Source: Methanobacteriota archaeon
GTDB taxonomy: Archaea > Methanobacteriota > Methanobacteria > Methanobacteriales > Methanobacteriaceae
DNA length: 7,877 nucleotides
Reading direction: 5' to 3'
Assembly: GCA_023436175.1 (NCBI GenBank)
Contig: JAEZKE010000133.1
Location: 1-7,877, forward strand
In this document: positions 1 to 5,756 of the stretch, piece by piece
How the letters are laid out: every line of letters starts with the position of its first letter
Numbering within the stretch: position 1 is the first letter of the stretch
Notes under the pieces: generated by a model
Databases searched by the model: none
What the model saw: only the letters and a program-made list of their open reading frames with translations
What the model was told of the DNA's origin: nothing
Translations under genes and position numbers: made by a program

Positions 1-1095
1 GGACAGGGATCTGTAGTTTGGGACGTGGAAGGTAAAACATATATTGACTGTTTTGCAGGGATTGCCGTAAACAACGTAGGACATTCACATCCAAAGGTTG
101 TAGAGGCCATCTGTAACCAGGCTAAAAAAATGATTCACTGTTCCAACATCTATTATACACAGGAACAGGTAGAATTAGCAAAACTGCTTACTGAGGTCTC
201 CCCGCACGATAAAGCATTCTTCTGTAACAGCGGTGCAGAAGCAAATGAAGGGGCCGTGAAACTCGCACGGAAATTTACAGGAAACGGTGAAATAATAGCC
301 ATGGAAAATTCATTCCATGGACGAACTCTTGCCATGATTACAGCTACCGGCCAGCATAAATACAAAAAGGGTTTTGAACCGCTATCGCCAGGGTTTACAC
401 ATGTTCCTTTTGGAGATATTGAAGCAGTTGCAGAGACTATAAGTGATGAAACAGCTGCAGTTCTGGTCGAACCTATACAGGGTGAAGGAGGAGTTATAGT
501 ACCTCCAGAAGGTTATTTAAAAGAGCTTAAAAAACTCTGTGATGAAAATGACGTTCTTTTAATCTTCGACGAAGTGCAGACAGGATTTGGAAGGACTGGA
601 GAAATGTTTGCATCCGACCTTTTCGGTGTGACCCCCGACATAACTACCGTTGCTAAAGCATTAGGTGGGGGGTTCCCAATAGGCGCAGTACTTGCCCAGA
701 AAGAAGTAGCAGATGCATTTGAACCTGGAGACCATGCAGCAACCTTCGGTGGAAACCCGCTTGCATGTGCCGCCGCAAAAGCGTCAATTGAAACTATAAT
801 CGAAGAGAATCTTCCCCAAAAAGCAAAAGAAATGGGAGATTACTTTATGTACAAACTTAACGAGCAGAAAAAACTGTACGGGATAGTTGAAGACGTACGT
901 GGCGCCGGTTTAATGATTGGAATGGAAATAGATATCGACTGTTCCAATATCGTGACCACGGCCAGAGATCAGGGTGTTCTTATAAACTGTACAGCAGGTA
1001 ATGTTTTAAGGTTCTTACCACCGCTTAACATAGATAAAGGTCAGATAGACACCATTACATGTGTTTTAGAGACTATTTTAAGTGACCTTTCTTAA
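1..1095 (+). CDS. argD: Acetylornithine aminotransferase, 5'-truncated by window edge
   Basis: PLP-dependent class III aminotransferase that converts N-acetylglutamate semialdehyde to N2-acetylornithine in cytoplasmic arginine synthesis. The frame is open from base 1 (GQGSVVWD, then VEGKTYIDCFAGIAVNNVGH), so the gene begins before the window. The GTG at 25 is internal, because family members carry the same upstream motif. About 364 codons are present against a usual length near 390, so roughly 25-30 N-terminal residues are missing. Visible motifs are NSGAEANEGAVKLAR, FHGRTLA, GEGGVIVPPEGY, and FDEVQTGFGRTG with the PLP-contacting Asp. The Schiff-base Lys lies in TTVAKALGGGFP (codon at 655-657), and TFGGNPLACAAA follows. 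Related class III enzymes acting on ornithine or succinyl-DAP cannot be fully excluded. The gene ends at a TAA embedded in a terminator hairpin, so it is probably not co-transcribed with lysA. Confidence 0.93.
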   Translation, partial: GQGSVVWDVEGKTYIDCFAGIAVNNVGHSHPKVVEAICNQAKKMIHCSNIYYTQEQVELAKLLTEVSPHDKAFFCNSGAEANEGAVKLARKFTGNGEIIAMENSFHGRTLAMITATGQHKYKKGFEPLSPGFTHVPFGDIEAVAETISDETAAVLVEPIQGEGGVIVPPEGYLKELKKLCDENDVLLIFDEVQTGFGRTGEMFASDLFGVTPDITTVAKALGGGFPIGAVLAQKEVADAFEPGDHAATFGGNPLACAAAKASIETIIEENLPQKAKEMGDYFMYKLNEQKKLYGIVEDVRGAGLMIGMEIDIDCSNIVTTARDQGVLINCTAGNVLRFLPPLNIDKGQIDTITCVLETILSDLS

Positions 1096-1116
1096 AAATG
1101 GATTATCTCCATTTTT
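1094..1116 (+). terminator. Hairpin terminator of argD
   Basis: A perfect 9-bp stem (1094-1102 with 1108-1116, arm AAAAATGGA) with loop TTATC overlaps the last two bases of the argD stop codon. The 3' arm ends in TTTTT and further T-rich sequence follows to about 1145. The form is that of an intrinsic terminator; archaeal termination depends mainly on the T-rich tracts. Confidence 0.6.
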
Positions 1117-1215
1117 AACTTTTGTTCTATATTACCTGTTTTTTAAACTACATTTTTCAAAAAATATCATAAATTCAAGTTAATTTTCCACTTTTTCAAC
1201 TCAAACATAAAACAC

Positions 1216-1223
1216 TTTTTATA
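1216..1223 (+). promoter_or_regulatory. Candidate TATA box for lysA
   Basis: TTTTTATA lies in an AT-rich stretch about 150 bp before lysA. With the usual archaeal spacing, transcription would start near 1245-1250 and give a leader of about 125 nt containing both hairpins described below. The region is so AT-rich that other boxes are possible, for example around 1232-1241. Confidence 0.3.
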
Positions 1224-1310
1224 GTAGGAAGAGAATAAATTTAATGTTTACTTCTTTTTTGGAATTCCAAAATCGAAGTTGAAGTTGACAAACTAACAAT
1301 TTTAGAACCC

Positions 1311-1366
1311 CCAAGATTTTTTAACAAAAATTTTGGAAGTTATCAAAAACCTGTGGTTTTTGGAGG
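1311..1366 (+). promoter_or_regulatory. lysA leader: two hairpins ending in the Shine-Dalgarno site
   Basis: The first hairpin pairs 1311-1321 with 1326-1336 (11 bp, one G-T pair, loop TAAC). The second pairs CAAAAACC (1344-1351) with GGTTTTTG (1355-1362) around loop TGT. The last G of the second stem is the first base of GGAGG (1362-1366), which sits 7 nt before the lysA ATG. The second hairpin has the same 8-3-8 form as members of the hairpin arrays at 3668-4123 and 5368-5826. It may modulate translation, or may simply be an array-type repeat inserted in the leader. No known lysine-responsive archaeal riboswitch is recognised. Confidence 0.5.
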
Positions 1367-1373
1367 ATTATAA

Positions 1374-2660
1374 ATGCAATTTGATCTTAAAACAAATGAA
1401 AAAGGAAATTTAAGCATCGGTGGAGCAGATGCTGTAGAACTCACAGAAAAATATGACACTCCCCTTTACGTTATAGACGAGATGAAAATAAGAGATAATT
1501 ACAACAGGCTGTACAACGCATTTTCCAGCCAGTACGAAGACTTTAAAATATTCTACGCCTGTAAAGCTAACACAAACCTTGCAGTAATGAGAATACTAGA
1601 ACAGGAAGGAAGTTGTATTGACGCAGTATCCCCTGGAGAAGTATACACTGCTCTCCTTGCTGGGTTTGAACCTGAAAGAATTTTATACACAGGAAACAAC
1701 GTTACTGACGAAGAACTTAAATTCGCAGTATCATCAGGTGTTACAATCAACCTGGATTCAATTTCAGCCCTTAAAAGGTTATCTAAATTAACTGACCCTG
1801 AAAAAGTTAGAATATCATTCAGAGTAAACCCAATGGTCGGTGCTGGACACCACGAACACTGTATAACTGGTGGCGAACTATCCAAATTCGGTGTAATGGA
1901 AAAAGAATCAGCTGATGTTTACAGCTTAGCGCAAGATCTTGGATTTGCACCAGTTGGAATCCACACCCACATAGGATCTGGAATACTTGACCCAGAACCA
2001 TTCATGCTTGCAGTTGAAACCCTGATGGATATTACAGGAAAAGTACACGAAGAAGCTGGAGTCAAATTTGAATTTATAGACTTCGGTGGCGGACTTGGAA
2101 TTCCATACGAGCCACATGAAAATAAATTAAACATAGACCACTTCTCAAAAGAAATTGTAGGCCTCTTTAAAAATAAATTAAACGAGTACAACCTTGGAAA
2201 ACCTACAATGTACCTAGAACCAGGTAGATATATAGTTGGAAACGCTTCAACACTCCTTACAAAAGTAAACACCATAAAACAGAGCTACAGAAAATTTGCA
2301 GGTGTAGATGCTGGTTTTAACACGCTTTTACGCCCTTCAATGTACGGATCATACCACCACATCGTGGTTGCAAACAAACCAGAGGCAGAAAATACCCAGA
2401 ATATAGACATTGCCGGAAATGTATGTGAATCTGGAGACTTATTTGCAAGGGACAGACCATTACCTGAAATTGAAGAAGGAGATGTTCTCGCGATCTTAAA
2501 TGCTGGAGCATACGGATTTTCAATGTCATCACAGTACAATTCACGCCCAAAAACTGCTGAAGTGCTTGTAACTGATGGTGAAAGCGAAGTTATAAGGGAA
2601 AGAGAAACCTTTGCAGACGTTCTTGCAAAACAAAATGTACCTGTAAGACTTTTAAAATAG
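1374..2660 (+). CDS. lysA: Diaminopimelate decarboxylase
   Basis: PLP-dependent fold type III enzyme that decarboxylates meso-2,6-diaminopimelate to L-lysine, the last step of the DAP pathway, in the cytoplasm. At 428 residues it has the normal family length. The PLP-binding Lys64 lies in FYACKAN (residues 60-66). HIGSG at 199-203 and FGGGLG at 237-242 contribute to the phosphate-binding site. EPGR at 282-285, CESGD at 351-355 with the active-site Cys351, and GAYG at 378-381 with Tyr380 follow in the expected order. The ATG at 1374 is preceded by a strong GGAGG at 1362-1366. dapF follows 114 bp downstream on the same strand. Lysine is also a constituent of the pseudomurein peptide of Methanobacteriales, so the product may serve both protein and cell wall synthesis (family knowledge). 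Confidence 0.96.
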   Translation: MQFDLKTNEKGNLSIGGADAVELTEKYDTPLYVIDEMKIRDNYNRLYNAFSSQYEDFKIFYACKANTNLAVMRILEQEGSCIDAVSPGEVYTALLAGFEPERILYTGNNVTDEELKFAVSSGVTINLDSISALKRLSKLTDPEKVRISFRVNPMVGAGHHEHCITGGELSKFGVMEKESADVYSLAQDLGFAPVGIHTHIGSGILDPEPFMLAVETLMDITGKVHEEAGVKFEFIDFGGGLGIPYEPHENKLNIDHFSKEIVGLFKNKLNEYNLGKPTMYLEPGRYIVGNASTLLTKVNTIKQSYRKFAGVDAGFNTLLRPSMYGSYHHIVVANKPEAENTQNIDIAGNVCESGDLFARDRPLPEIEEGDVLAILNAGAYGFSMSSQYNSRPKTAEVLVTDGESEVIRERETFADVLAKQNVPVRLLK

Positions 2661-2677
2661 AAAATTACTACAATCAG

Positions 2678-2739
2678 GAGCTTTTAATGTAATATGAAGT
2701 TATTCCAGGATAAAATTCATATCACACTATAAAAAGCTC
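2678..2739 (+). other. Nested stem-loop between lysA and dapF
   Basis: GAGCTTTT (2678-2685) pairs with AAAAGCTC (2732-2739). Inside it ATATGAA (2692-2698) pairs with TTCATAT (2716-2722), and inside that TTAT (2700-2703) pairs with ATAA (2710-2713). The structure begins 18 nt after the lysA stop. It could be a terminator or attenuator between the genes, or an mRNA processing or stability element. Its 3' outer arm overlaps a TATA-like box. Confidence 0.45.
2728..2735 (+). promoter_or_regulatory. Candidate TATA box for dapF
   Basis: TATAAAAA matches the archaeal TATA consensus well. It lies 40-47 bp before the dapF ATG, so transcription would start near 2755-2762, just before the Shine-Dalgarno GAGG (2763-2766). 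dapF may therefore have its own promoter in addition to read-through from lysA. Confidence 0.45.
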
Positions 2740-2774
2740 TAGATATACTATCATAATTTAATGAGGCTTAAGTA

Positions 2775-3641
2775 ATGAGTTTAAAAGAAATTAAATTTTC
2801 AAAAATGCACGGGCTTGGAAACGATTACATTGTAATCGATGAAACAAATGAAGAAATTATTCCAGAGGATAAAAAATCAGAAATTACTGCAGAACTCTGC
2901 AGGCGTGGTTTTTCAATTGGAGCTGACGGAGTTATATTCGTTACTCCATCCACATCTGAAGATATATGGTTTAGAATCTTTAATTCAGACGGATCTGAAG
3001 CTGAAATGTGCGGAAACGGGATAAGATGTTTCTCTAAGTTCATATATGACAAAGGGATCATCAATAAAGAAGAGATAAATGTTGAAACACTCGGTGGAAC
3101 CAAGAAAGTTGAATTAACCATCAAAGATGGGAAAGTAACATCTTCAAAAGTTAATATGGGTAATGCAACCTTCAAAACTTCTGAAATTCCAATGACAAGT
3201 GACAAAGAAGAATTCCTTGATGAGGAATTAATTGTAAATGGAAATCCACTTAAAATGAGTGCTGTAAGTGTTGGAAATCCCCACGCTGTAATATTTACTG
3301 ATAATCTTGAGGATGTGCCTTTAAATGAAATGGGCCCTGTAATTGAAACCCATGAAGCATTTCCACAAAAAATTAACGTGCATTTTGTAAAAATATTAAG
3401 TGAAAATGAAATAGACATGATCACATGGGAGCGCGGCGCTGGTGTAACCTTTGCATGCGGTACTGGAGCTACTTCATGTGTACTGGCCGGATTTAAACTT
3501 GGAAAACTTGATAACGATGTCTTAGTACATCTTCCAGGTGGAGATCTTAAAATAAGTGTTTATGAGAAAGAGGGGAGTTTAGGCGCGTTCATGGAAGGAG
3601 ATTCTGTCTTAGTCTTTGACGGTGTTATAAAAATTCCTTGA
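2775..3641 (+). CDS. dapF: Diaminopimelate epimerase
   Basis: PLP-independent epimerase that converts LL-diaminopimelate to meso-diaminopimelate, the substrate of LysA, in the cytoplasm. At 288 residues it is of usual length. The N-terminal lobe starts with KMHGLGNDYIVID (10-22). The two-base catalytic pair is present: Cys79 in MCGNGIRC and Cys228 in ACGTGATSC. The substrate-contacting motifs GNPH (167-170) and ERGAG (219-223) are also present. The ATG at 2775 follows GAGG at 2763-2766 with 8-nt spacing. It stands 114 bp after lysA on the same strand and very probably functions with it. Downstream, only a weak T-run (3642-3648) precedes the hairpin array, so the transcript may run into the array. 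Confidence 0.96.
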   Translation: MSLKEIKFSKMHGLGNDYIVIDETNEEIIPEDKKSEITAELCRRGFSIGADGVIFVTPSTSEDIWFRIFNSDGSEAEMCGNGIRCFSKFIYDKGIINKEEINVETLGGTKKVELTIKDGKVTSSKVNMGNATFKTSEIPMTSDKEEFLDEELIVNGNPLKMSAVSVGNPHAVIFTDNLEDVPLNEMGPVIETHEAFPQKINVHFVKILSENEIDMITWERGAGVTFACGTGATSCVLAGFKLGKLDNDVLVHLPGGDLKISVYEKEGSLGAFMEGDSVLVFDGVIKIP

Positions 3642-3667
3642 ATTTTTATACCTCTCAAAATCCTTTG

Positions 3668-4123
3668 AATTTCGAAATATTATCGAAATTAATATTTAAT
3701 TCGATTTACTGCCCAAATCGAAGCTTATAAACACTTAGTGTTTATGGCCTGCGAAATCACAGATTTTAAGGGATTTGGACAATGTTATGAAAATTAAGCT
3801 TTAAGTTCTATACCTTTCAAAAATTTAAACTTACGAATCTTTGATTCGCTGCCGTAGGAAACATAGCATGCAAACACTTTGTGTTTGCTGTGTCAAAACC
3901 TGCGGTTTTGACAACATTCGAAAATTGAAAATTTTTGATGCCTGCAAAACTCAGGAAACTCTCAAACCCGAAGGGTTTGGAGCCCTTGAAAATCAAAGAT
4001 TTTCGGGGCCACGGAACCAGAGGTTCCGATGGCACAAATCGAAGATTTGTTAGCTTCGTTTCGATGCTTCAAAATCTATGATTTTGACAGTTTCCTCGGC
4101 CCAAAAATTCCCTTAAATTTTTG
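3668..4123. repeat. Left array of short hairpins (mostly 3-nt loops)
   Basis: This gene-free stretch between the convergent genes dapF and the regulator holds about 15 non-identical inverted repeats. Stem limits and loops are: 3668-3690 (AATATTA); 3700-3722 (ACTGCCC); 3727-3745 (TTA); 3753-3767 (ACA, one G-T); 3834-3848 (TTT); 3870-3888 (TTT); 3891-3913 (TGC, 10 bp); 3918-3938 (GAA, one G-T); 3962-3980 (GAA, one G-T); 3984-4008 (AAA, two G-T); 4012-4028 (AGA); 4034-4050 (GAA); 4052-4068 (TTT, one T-T mismatch); 4069-4087 (TAT); 4102-4123 (CCCTTA). Arms are 6-11 bp and differ between hairpins, often with AAATC/GATTT or AAATT/AATTT next to the loop. From 3870 the hairpins stand nearly end to end. 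No open frame here looks like a gene. I do not recognise a named repeat family. Confidence 0.85.
3953..4096. repeat. Composite unit: outer 8-bp arms enclosing six hairpins
   Basis: AGGAAACT at 3953-3960 is exactly complementary to AGTTTCCT at 4089-4096. The 128 bases between them are filled by the six hairpins from 3962 to 4087 with gaps of 0-5 bases. As single-stranded DNA or RNA the unit would fold into a multi-branched closed structure. Chance pairing of one 8-mer in AT-rich DNA is possible, but both arms abut the enclosed hairpins within one base. Confidence 0.5.
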
Positions 4124-4199
4124 ATTATGCCATAAACTTGAGCTTTAAAAATTTATTTATTTTTAAGATAATTTCATAACACCTGAAACCACGAAAGAA

Positions 4200-4242
4200 G
4201 ATGAAAATTAAGTATTTAATTAATCTTTACTTTATTTCCATC
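4200..4242. other. Imperfect inverted repeat downstream of the regulator gene
   Basis: GATGAAAATTAAGTA (4200-4214) is largely complementary to TACTTTATTTCCATC (4228-4242). The loop is 13 nt. It may act as a terminator between the converging transcripts. The rest of 4124-4276 is plain AT-rich sequence in which I see nothing more. Confidence 0.25.
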
Positions 4243-4276
4243 TTTAAACTTTTAGTTCTAATTTAGATTAAGGTTA

Positions 4277-4915
4277 TTATTCACTGGTTAAAGTCATATA
4301 AACCATTATTCTTCCAAGCTCTGTCATTAAATAAAAGTCTTCAGTCTCATTTCCCTTTTCTAAAATATCGGTACTGTAATAAGCATGCGCCTTTTCCTCG
4401 CCAGGTTCAAATTCTTTCGTTTCAAAATACTTTAAAATCCCTAAATCAGATAACTTCTCCAAATATTTTTTTGCGCTGTCTTCTGCAATTCCAAATTCTT
4501 TATTAATAGATTTAGGATCAATAAATCCATGACAATCAGCTAATTTCAATATTTCACTTTCTTTTTCACCAAGAGCACCCGCAGGGATAATAGGTAACTG
4601 TTGAAGGCCTCCATGGCTCAGCACACATGTGGGATTTATAGAACGCATTTGAGCAAGCCATAAAAGATACATACCAGTTCTATCTGGTCTAACTATAATT
4701 GAAAAATTATCTTCATCATTTAAAATGCCGTTAGCTTTATGGATAATATCTTCAAATTCATTTTTTACCTTCATATAATCTGTTTTAACTTGAAAATCCC
4801 TAAATTTCGCTTTTTTAGAGGATACAATTATCATCCTATCAGGTTTAACCTCAGATACAGCATCTTGAATGTTGTTCTTACTCTTAAGATTTGTTATCAA
4901 TATTTTTTCACTCAT
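4277..4915 (-). CDS. Winged-helix regulator with possible CARF-like N-terminal domain
   Basis: 212 residues. The N-terminal part (1-110) has alternating hydrophobic strands and helices: KILITNL, DRMIIVSS at 26-33, FSIIVRPDRTGMYLLWLAQ at 71-89, and TCVLS at 96-100. This suggests a Rossmann-like ligand-sensing fold similar in outline to CARF domains of Csa3-like or HFX_2341-like regulators, but I see no diagnostic motif, so this is inference. Residues 115-190 look like a winged helix-turn-helix: EKESEILKLAD, then SINKEFGIAEDSAKKYLEKLSDLGILKYF and a charged wing. A C-terminal helix (193-208) could dimerise. The ATG at 4915 follows GGTGA (4920-4924 on the complement) with 4-nt spacing. It lies 57 bp after the YeaO-like gene and is probably co-transcribed with it. 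No cas genes are in the window. Confidence 0.7.
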   Translation of the reverse strand: MSEKILITNLKSKNNIQDAVSEVKPDRMIIVSSKKAKFRDFQVKTDYMKVKNEFEDIIHKANGILNDEDNFSIIVRPDRTGMYLLWLAQMRSINPTCVLSHGGLQQLPIIPAGALGEKESEILKLADCHGFIDPKSINKEFGIAEDSAKKYLEKLSDLGILKYFETKEFEPGEEKAHAYYSTDILEKGNETEDFYLMTELGRIMVYMTLTSE

Positions 4916-4972
4916 GCTATCACCAACAAGCTACAGATACGAAATAGATTTTTGTTTTATATCTAAAAATAA

Positions 4973-5320
4973 CTATAATTTTCTGAGTATGTGCTCAAGC
5001 ACAACTGCATTATTGTGTTTTCTATCTTTTGCAGAGTAAATTAAAGTTACTTTCCCTTTATCTTTTTCTATTTCCTTTATTTCATTAATTAGCTCATTTT
5101 TATCTTTTAATTCTTTTTTATATTTGTTTTCAAATTCTTCCCATTTTTTAGGGTCGTGCGAAAACCATTTTCTTAAATCATTGCTTGGTGCAATCTCTTT
5201 CATCCAGGTATCAAGATTTGCCTTTTCCTTAGATACTCCCCTAGGCCAGATTCTATCAACGAGAATTCTAAATCCATCATCTTCACTGGATGACTCATAA
5301 GCCCTTTTTATCTTTATCAT
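4973..5320 (-). CDS. DUF488 family protein, YeaO-like
   Basis: 115 residues, the same length as typical YeaO/COG3189 proteins. The family signature is complete: RILVDRIWPRGVSKEKA (18-34), then LDTWMKEIAPSNDLRKWFSHDPKKWEEF, and VTLIYSAKD near 91-99 before the C-terminal helix. The biochemical role of this small cytoplasmic family is not established. Some members lie beside MarR-type regulators. Here a winged-helix gene follows 57 bp downstream on the same strand, which fits that habit. The ATG at 5320 follows AAGTGAT with 3-nt spacing, a weaker version of the GGTGA site used by its neighbours. The region directly upstream is the right hairpin array. Confidence 0.93.
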   Translation of the reverse strand: MIKIKRAYESSSEDDGFRILVDRIWPRGVSKEKANLDTWMKEIAPSNDLRKWFSHDPKKWEEFENKYKKELKDKNELINEIKEIEKDKGKVTLIYSAKDRKHNNAVVLEHILRKL

Positions 5321-5348
5321 TTTATCACTTTTAATACTATGGTTAAAA

Positions 5349-5358
5349 TTAATATTAA
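5349..5358 (-). promoter_or_regulatory. Candidate TATA region for the YeaO-like gene
   Basis: TTAATATTAA, a 10-bp palindrome, lies 29-38 bp before the ATG on the complementary strand. It is suitably placed for a TATA box with transcription starting near 5325-5330. It sits between the start codon and the first hairpin of the array (5371), so the array would be directly upstream of the promoter. Confidence 0.35.
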
Positions 5359-5367
5359 ATTTTTTTA

Positions 5368-5398
5368 ACTGTCAAAAAACCATCTGTTTTTTGACGCC
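5368..5398 (+). repeat. 31-bp direct repeat, copy 1
   Basis: An exact 31-bp sequence also found at 5726-5756. It consists of ACT, a 25-nt hairpin (10-bp arm GTCAAAAAAC, loop CATCT), and GCC. It is the first hairpin of the right array. Confidence 0.9.
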
Positions 5399-5467
5399 CG
5401 AAAAATCTGTCAAAATTGAAAATTTTGACGCGACAAAAACAAAGTTTTTGTCAGTTTTAATTTTTCG
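5399..5467 (-). repeat. 69-bp double-hairpin composite unit, copy A (inverted)
   Basis: CGAAAAAT (5399-5406) pairs with ATTTTTCG (5460-5467) and encloses exactly two triloop hairpins: 5409-5429 and 5432-5452. Read on the complementary strand, the unit aligns end to end with copy B at 5501-5569: outer arm, 6-7 nt spacer, GACAAA-type hairpin, 2-nt spacer, second hairpin, 1-2 nt, outer arm. Both copies are 69 bp long. The fold would be a three-way junction. Confidence 0.7.
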
Positions 5468-5500
5468 ACGGCCGTCAAAAATTCGTAGAATTTTGTGGCA

Positions 5501-5569
5501 CGAAAAACGAAGTTGACAAACACTTCGTGTTTGTACATTCGAAAATCATAGATTTTCGAAAGTTTTTCG
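5501..5569 (+). repeat. 69-bp double-hairpin composite unit, copy B
   Basis: CGAAAAAC (5501-5508) pairs with GTTTTTCG (5562-5569) and encloses hairpins 5516-5534 and 5538-5560. Compared with copy A, the inner pair of the outer helix has changed from T-A to C-G, and one pair of the first hairpin from A-T to C-G. Both changes preserve pairing. A GTT at 5512-5514 recurs at 5562-5564. The unit can thus also be read as an 8-3-8 hairpin (CGAAAAAC, GAA, GTTTTTCG) split by a 50-bp insertion at the loop/arm border. Confidence 0.7.
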
Positions 5570-5725
5570 ATTGCTGTCAAAATTTTTAATTTTGACGTTG
5601 AAGGAAATTGAAAATTTCCTGAACTACGAAATTTATAATTTCGCATGCCATGAAAAATCTATGATTTTTCACCGGTCATCAAAAAATCGTAGATTTTATG
5701 GGTCTCAAAAATGTAATTTTTGAAG

Positions 5726-5756
5726 ACTGTCAAAAAACCATCTGTTTTTTGACGCC
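5726..5756 (+). repeat. 31-bp direct repeat, copy 2
   Basis: Identical to 5368-5398 over 31 bp, in the same orientation, 358 bp away. The lack of any difference contrasts with the strong divergence of the other hairpins, so this duplication is either recent or kept uniform by recombination. Confidence 0.9.

Noticed and set aside
25..1095. argD starting at GTG 25
   Set aside because: Codons 1-24 continue the same frame with conserved family residues (GQGSVVWD), so the true start lies outside the window.
1311..1366. Lysine (L-box) riboswitch before lysA
   Set aside because: The leader has only two simple hairpins and lacks the five-helix junction and conserved core of the bacterial L-box.
2825..3424. 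Long leftward open frame of 199 codons opposite dapF
   Set aside because: It is a shadow of the dapF reading frame, which has complete catalytic motifs and a ribosome binding site.
3841..4053. Open frames of 70-72 codons on both strands across the left hairpin array
   Set aside because: The peptides merely repeat the hairpin sequence (runs such as ENQRFSGPRNQRF). No ribosome binding site or family resemblance is seen, and both strands are open because the DNA is palindromic.
3668..4123. Integron attC sites or bacterial REP elements
   Set aside because: No integrase, no R-box motifs and no conserved REP tetranucleotide are present. The hairpins are too varied in sequence and too short.
5515..5564. 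50-bp insertion with GTT target duplication in copy B
   Set aside because: Attractive, but copy A has the same overall length and layout with only a single-base match at the border. Shared ancestry of the two 69-bp units explains the data better than two separate insertions.
5410..5646. 78-codon leftward frame inside the right hairpin array
   Set aside because: Its phenylalanine-, lysine- and tyrosine-rich peptide is a by-product of AT-rich inverted repeats. No start signal supports it.
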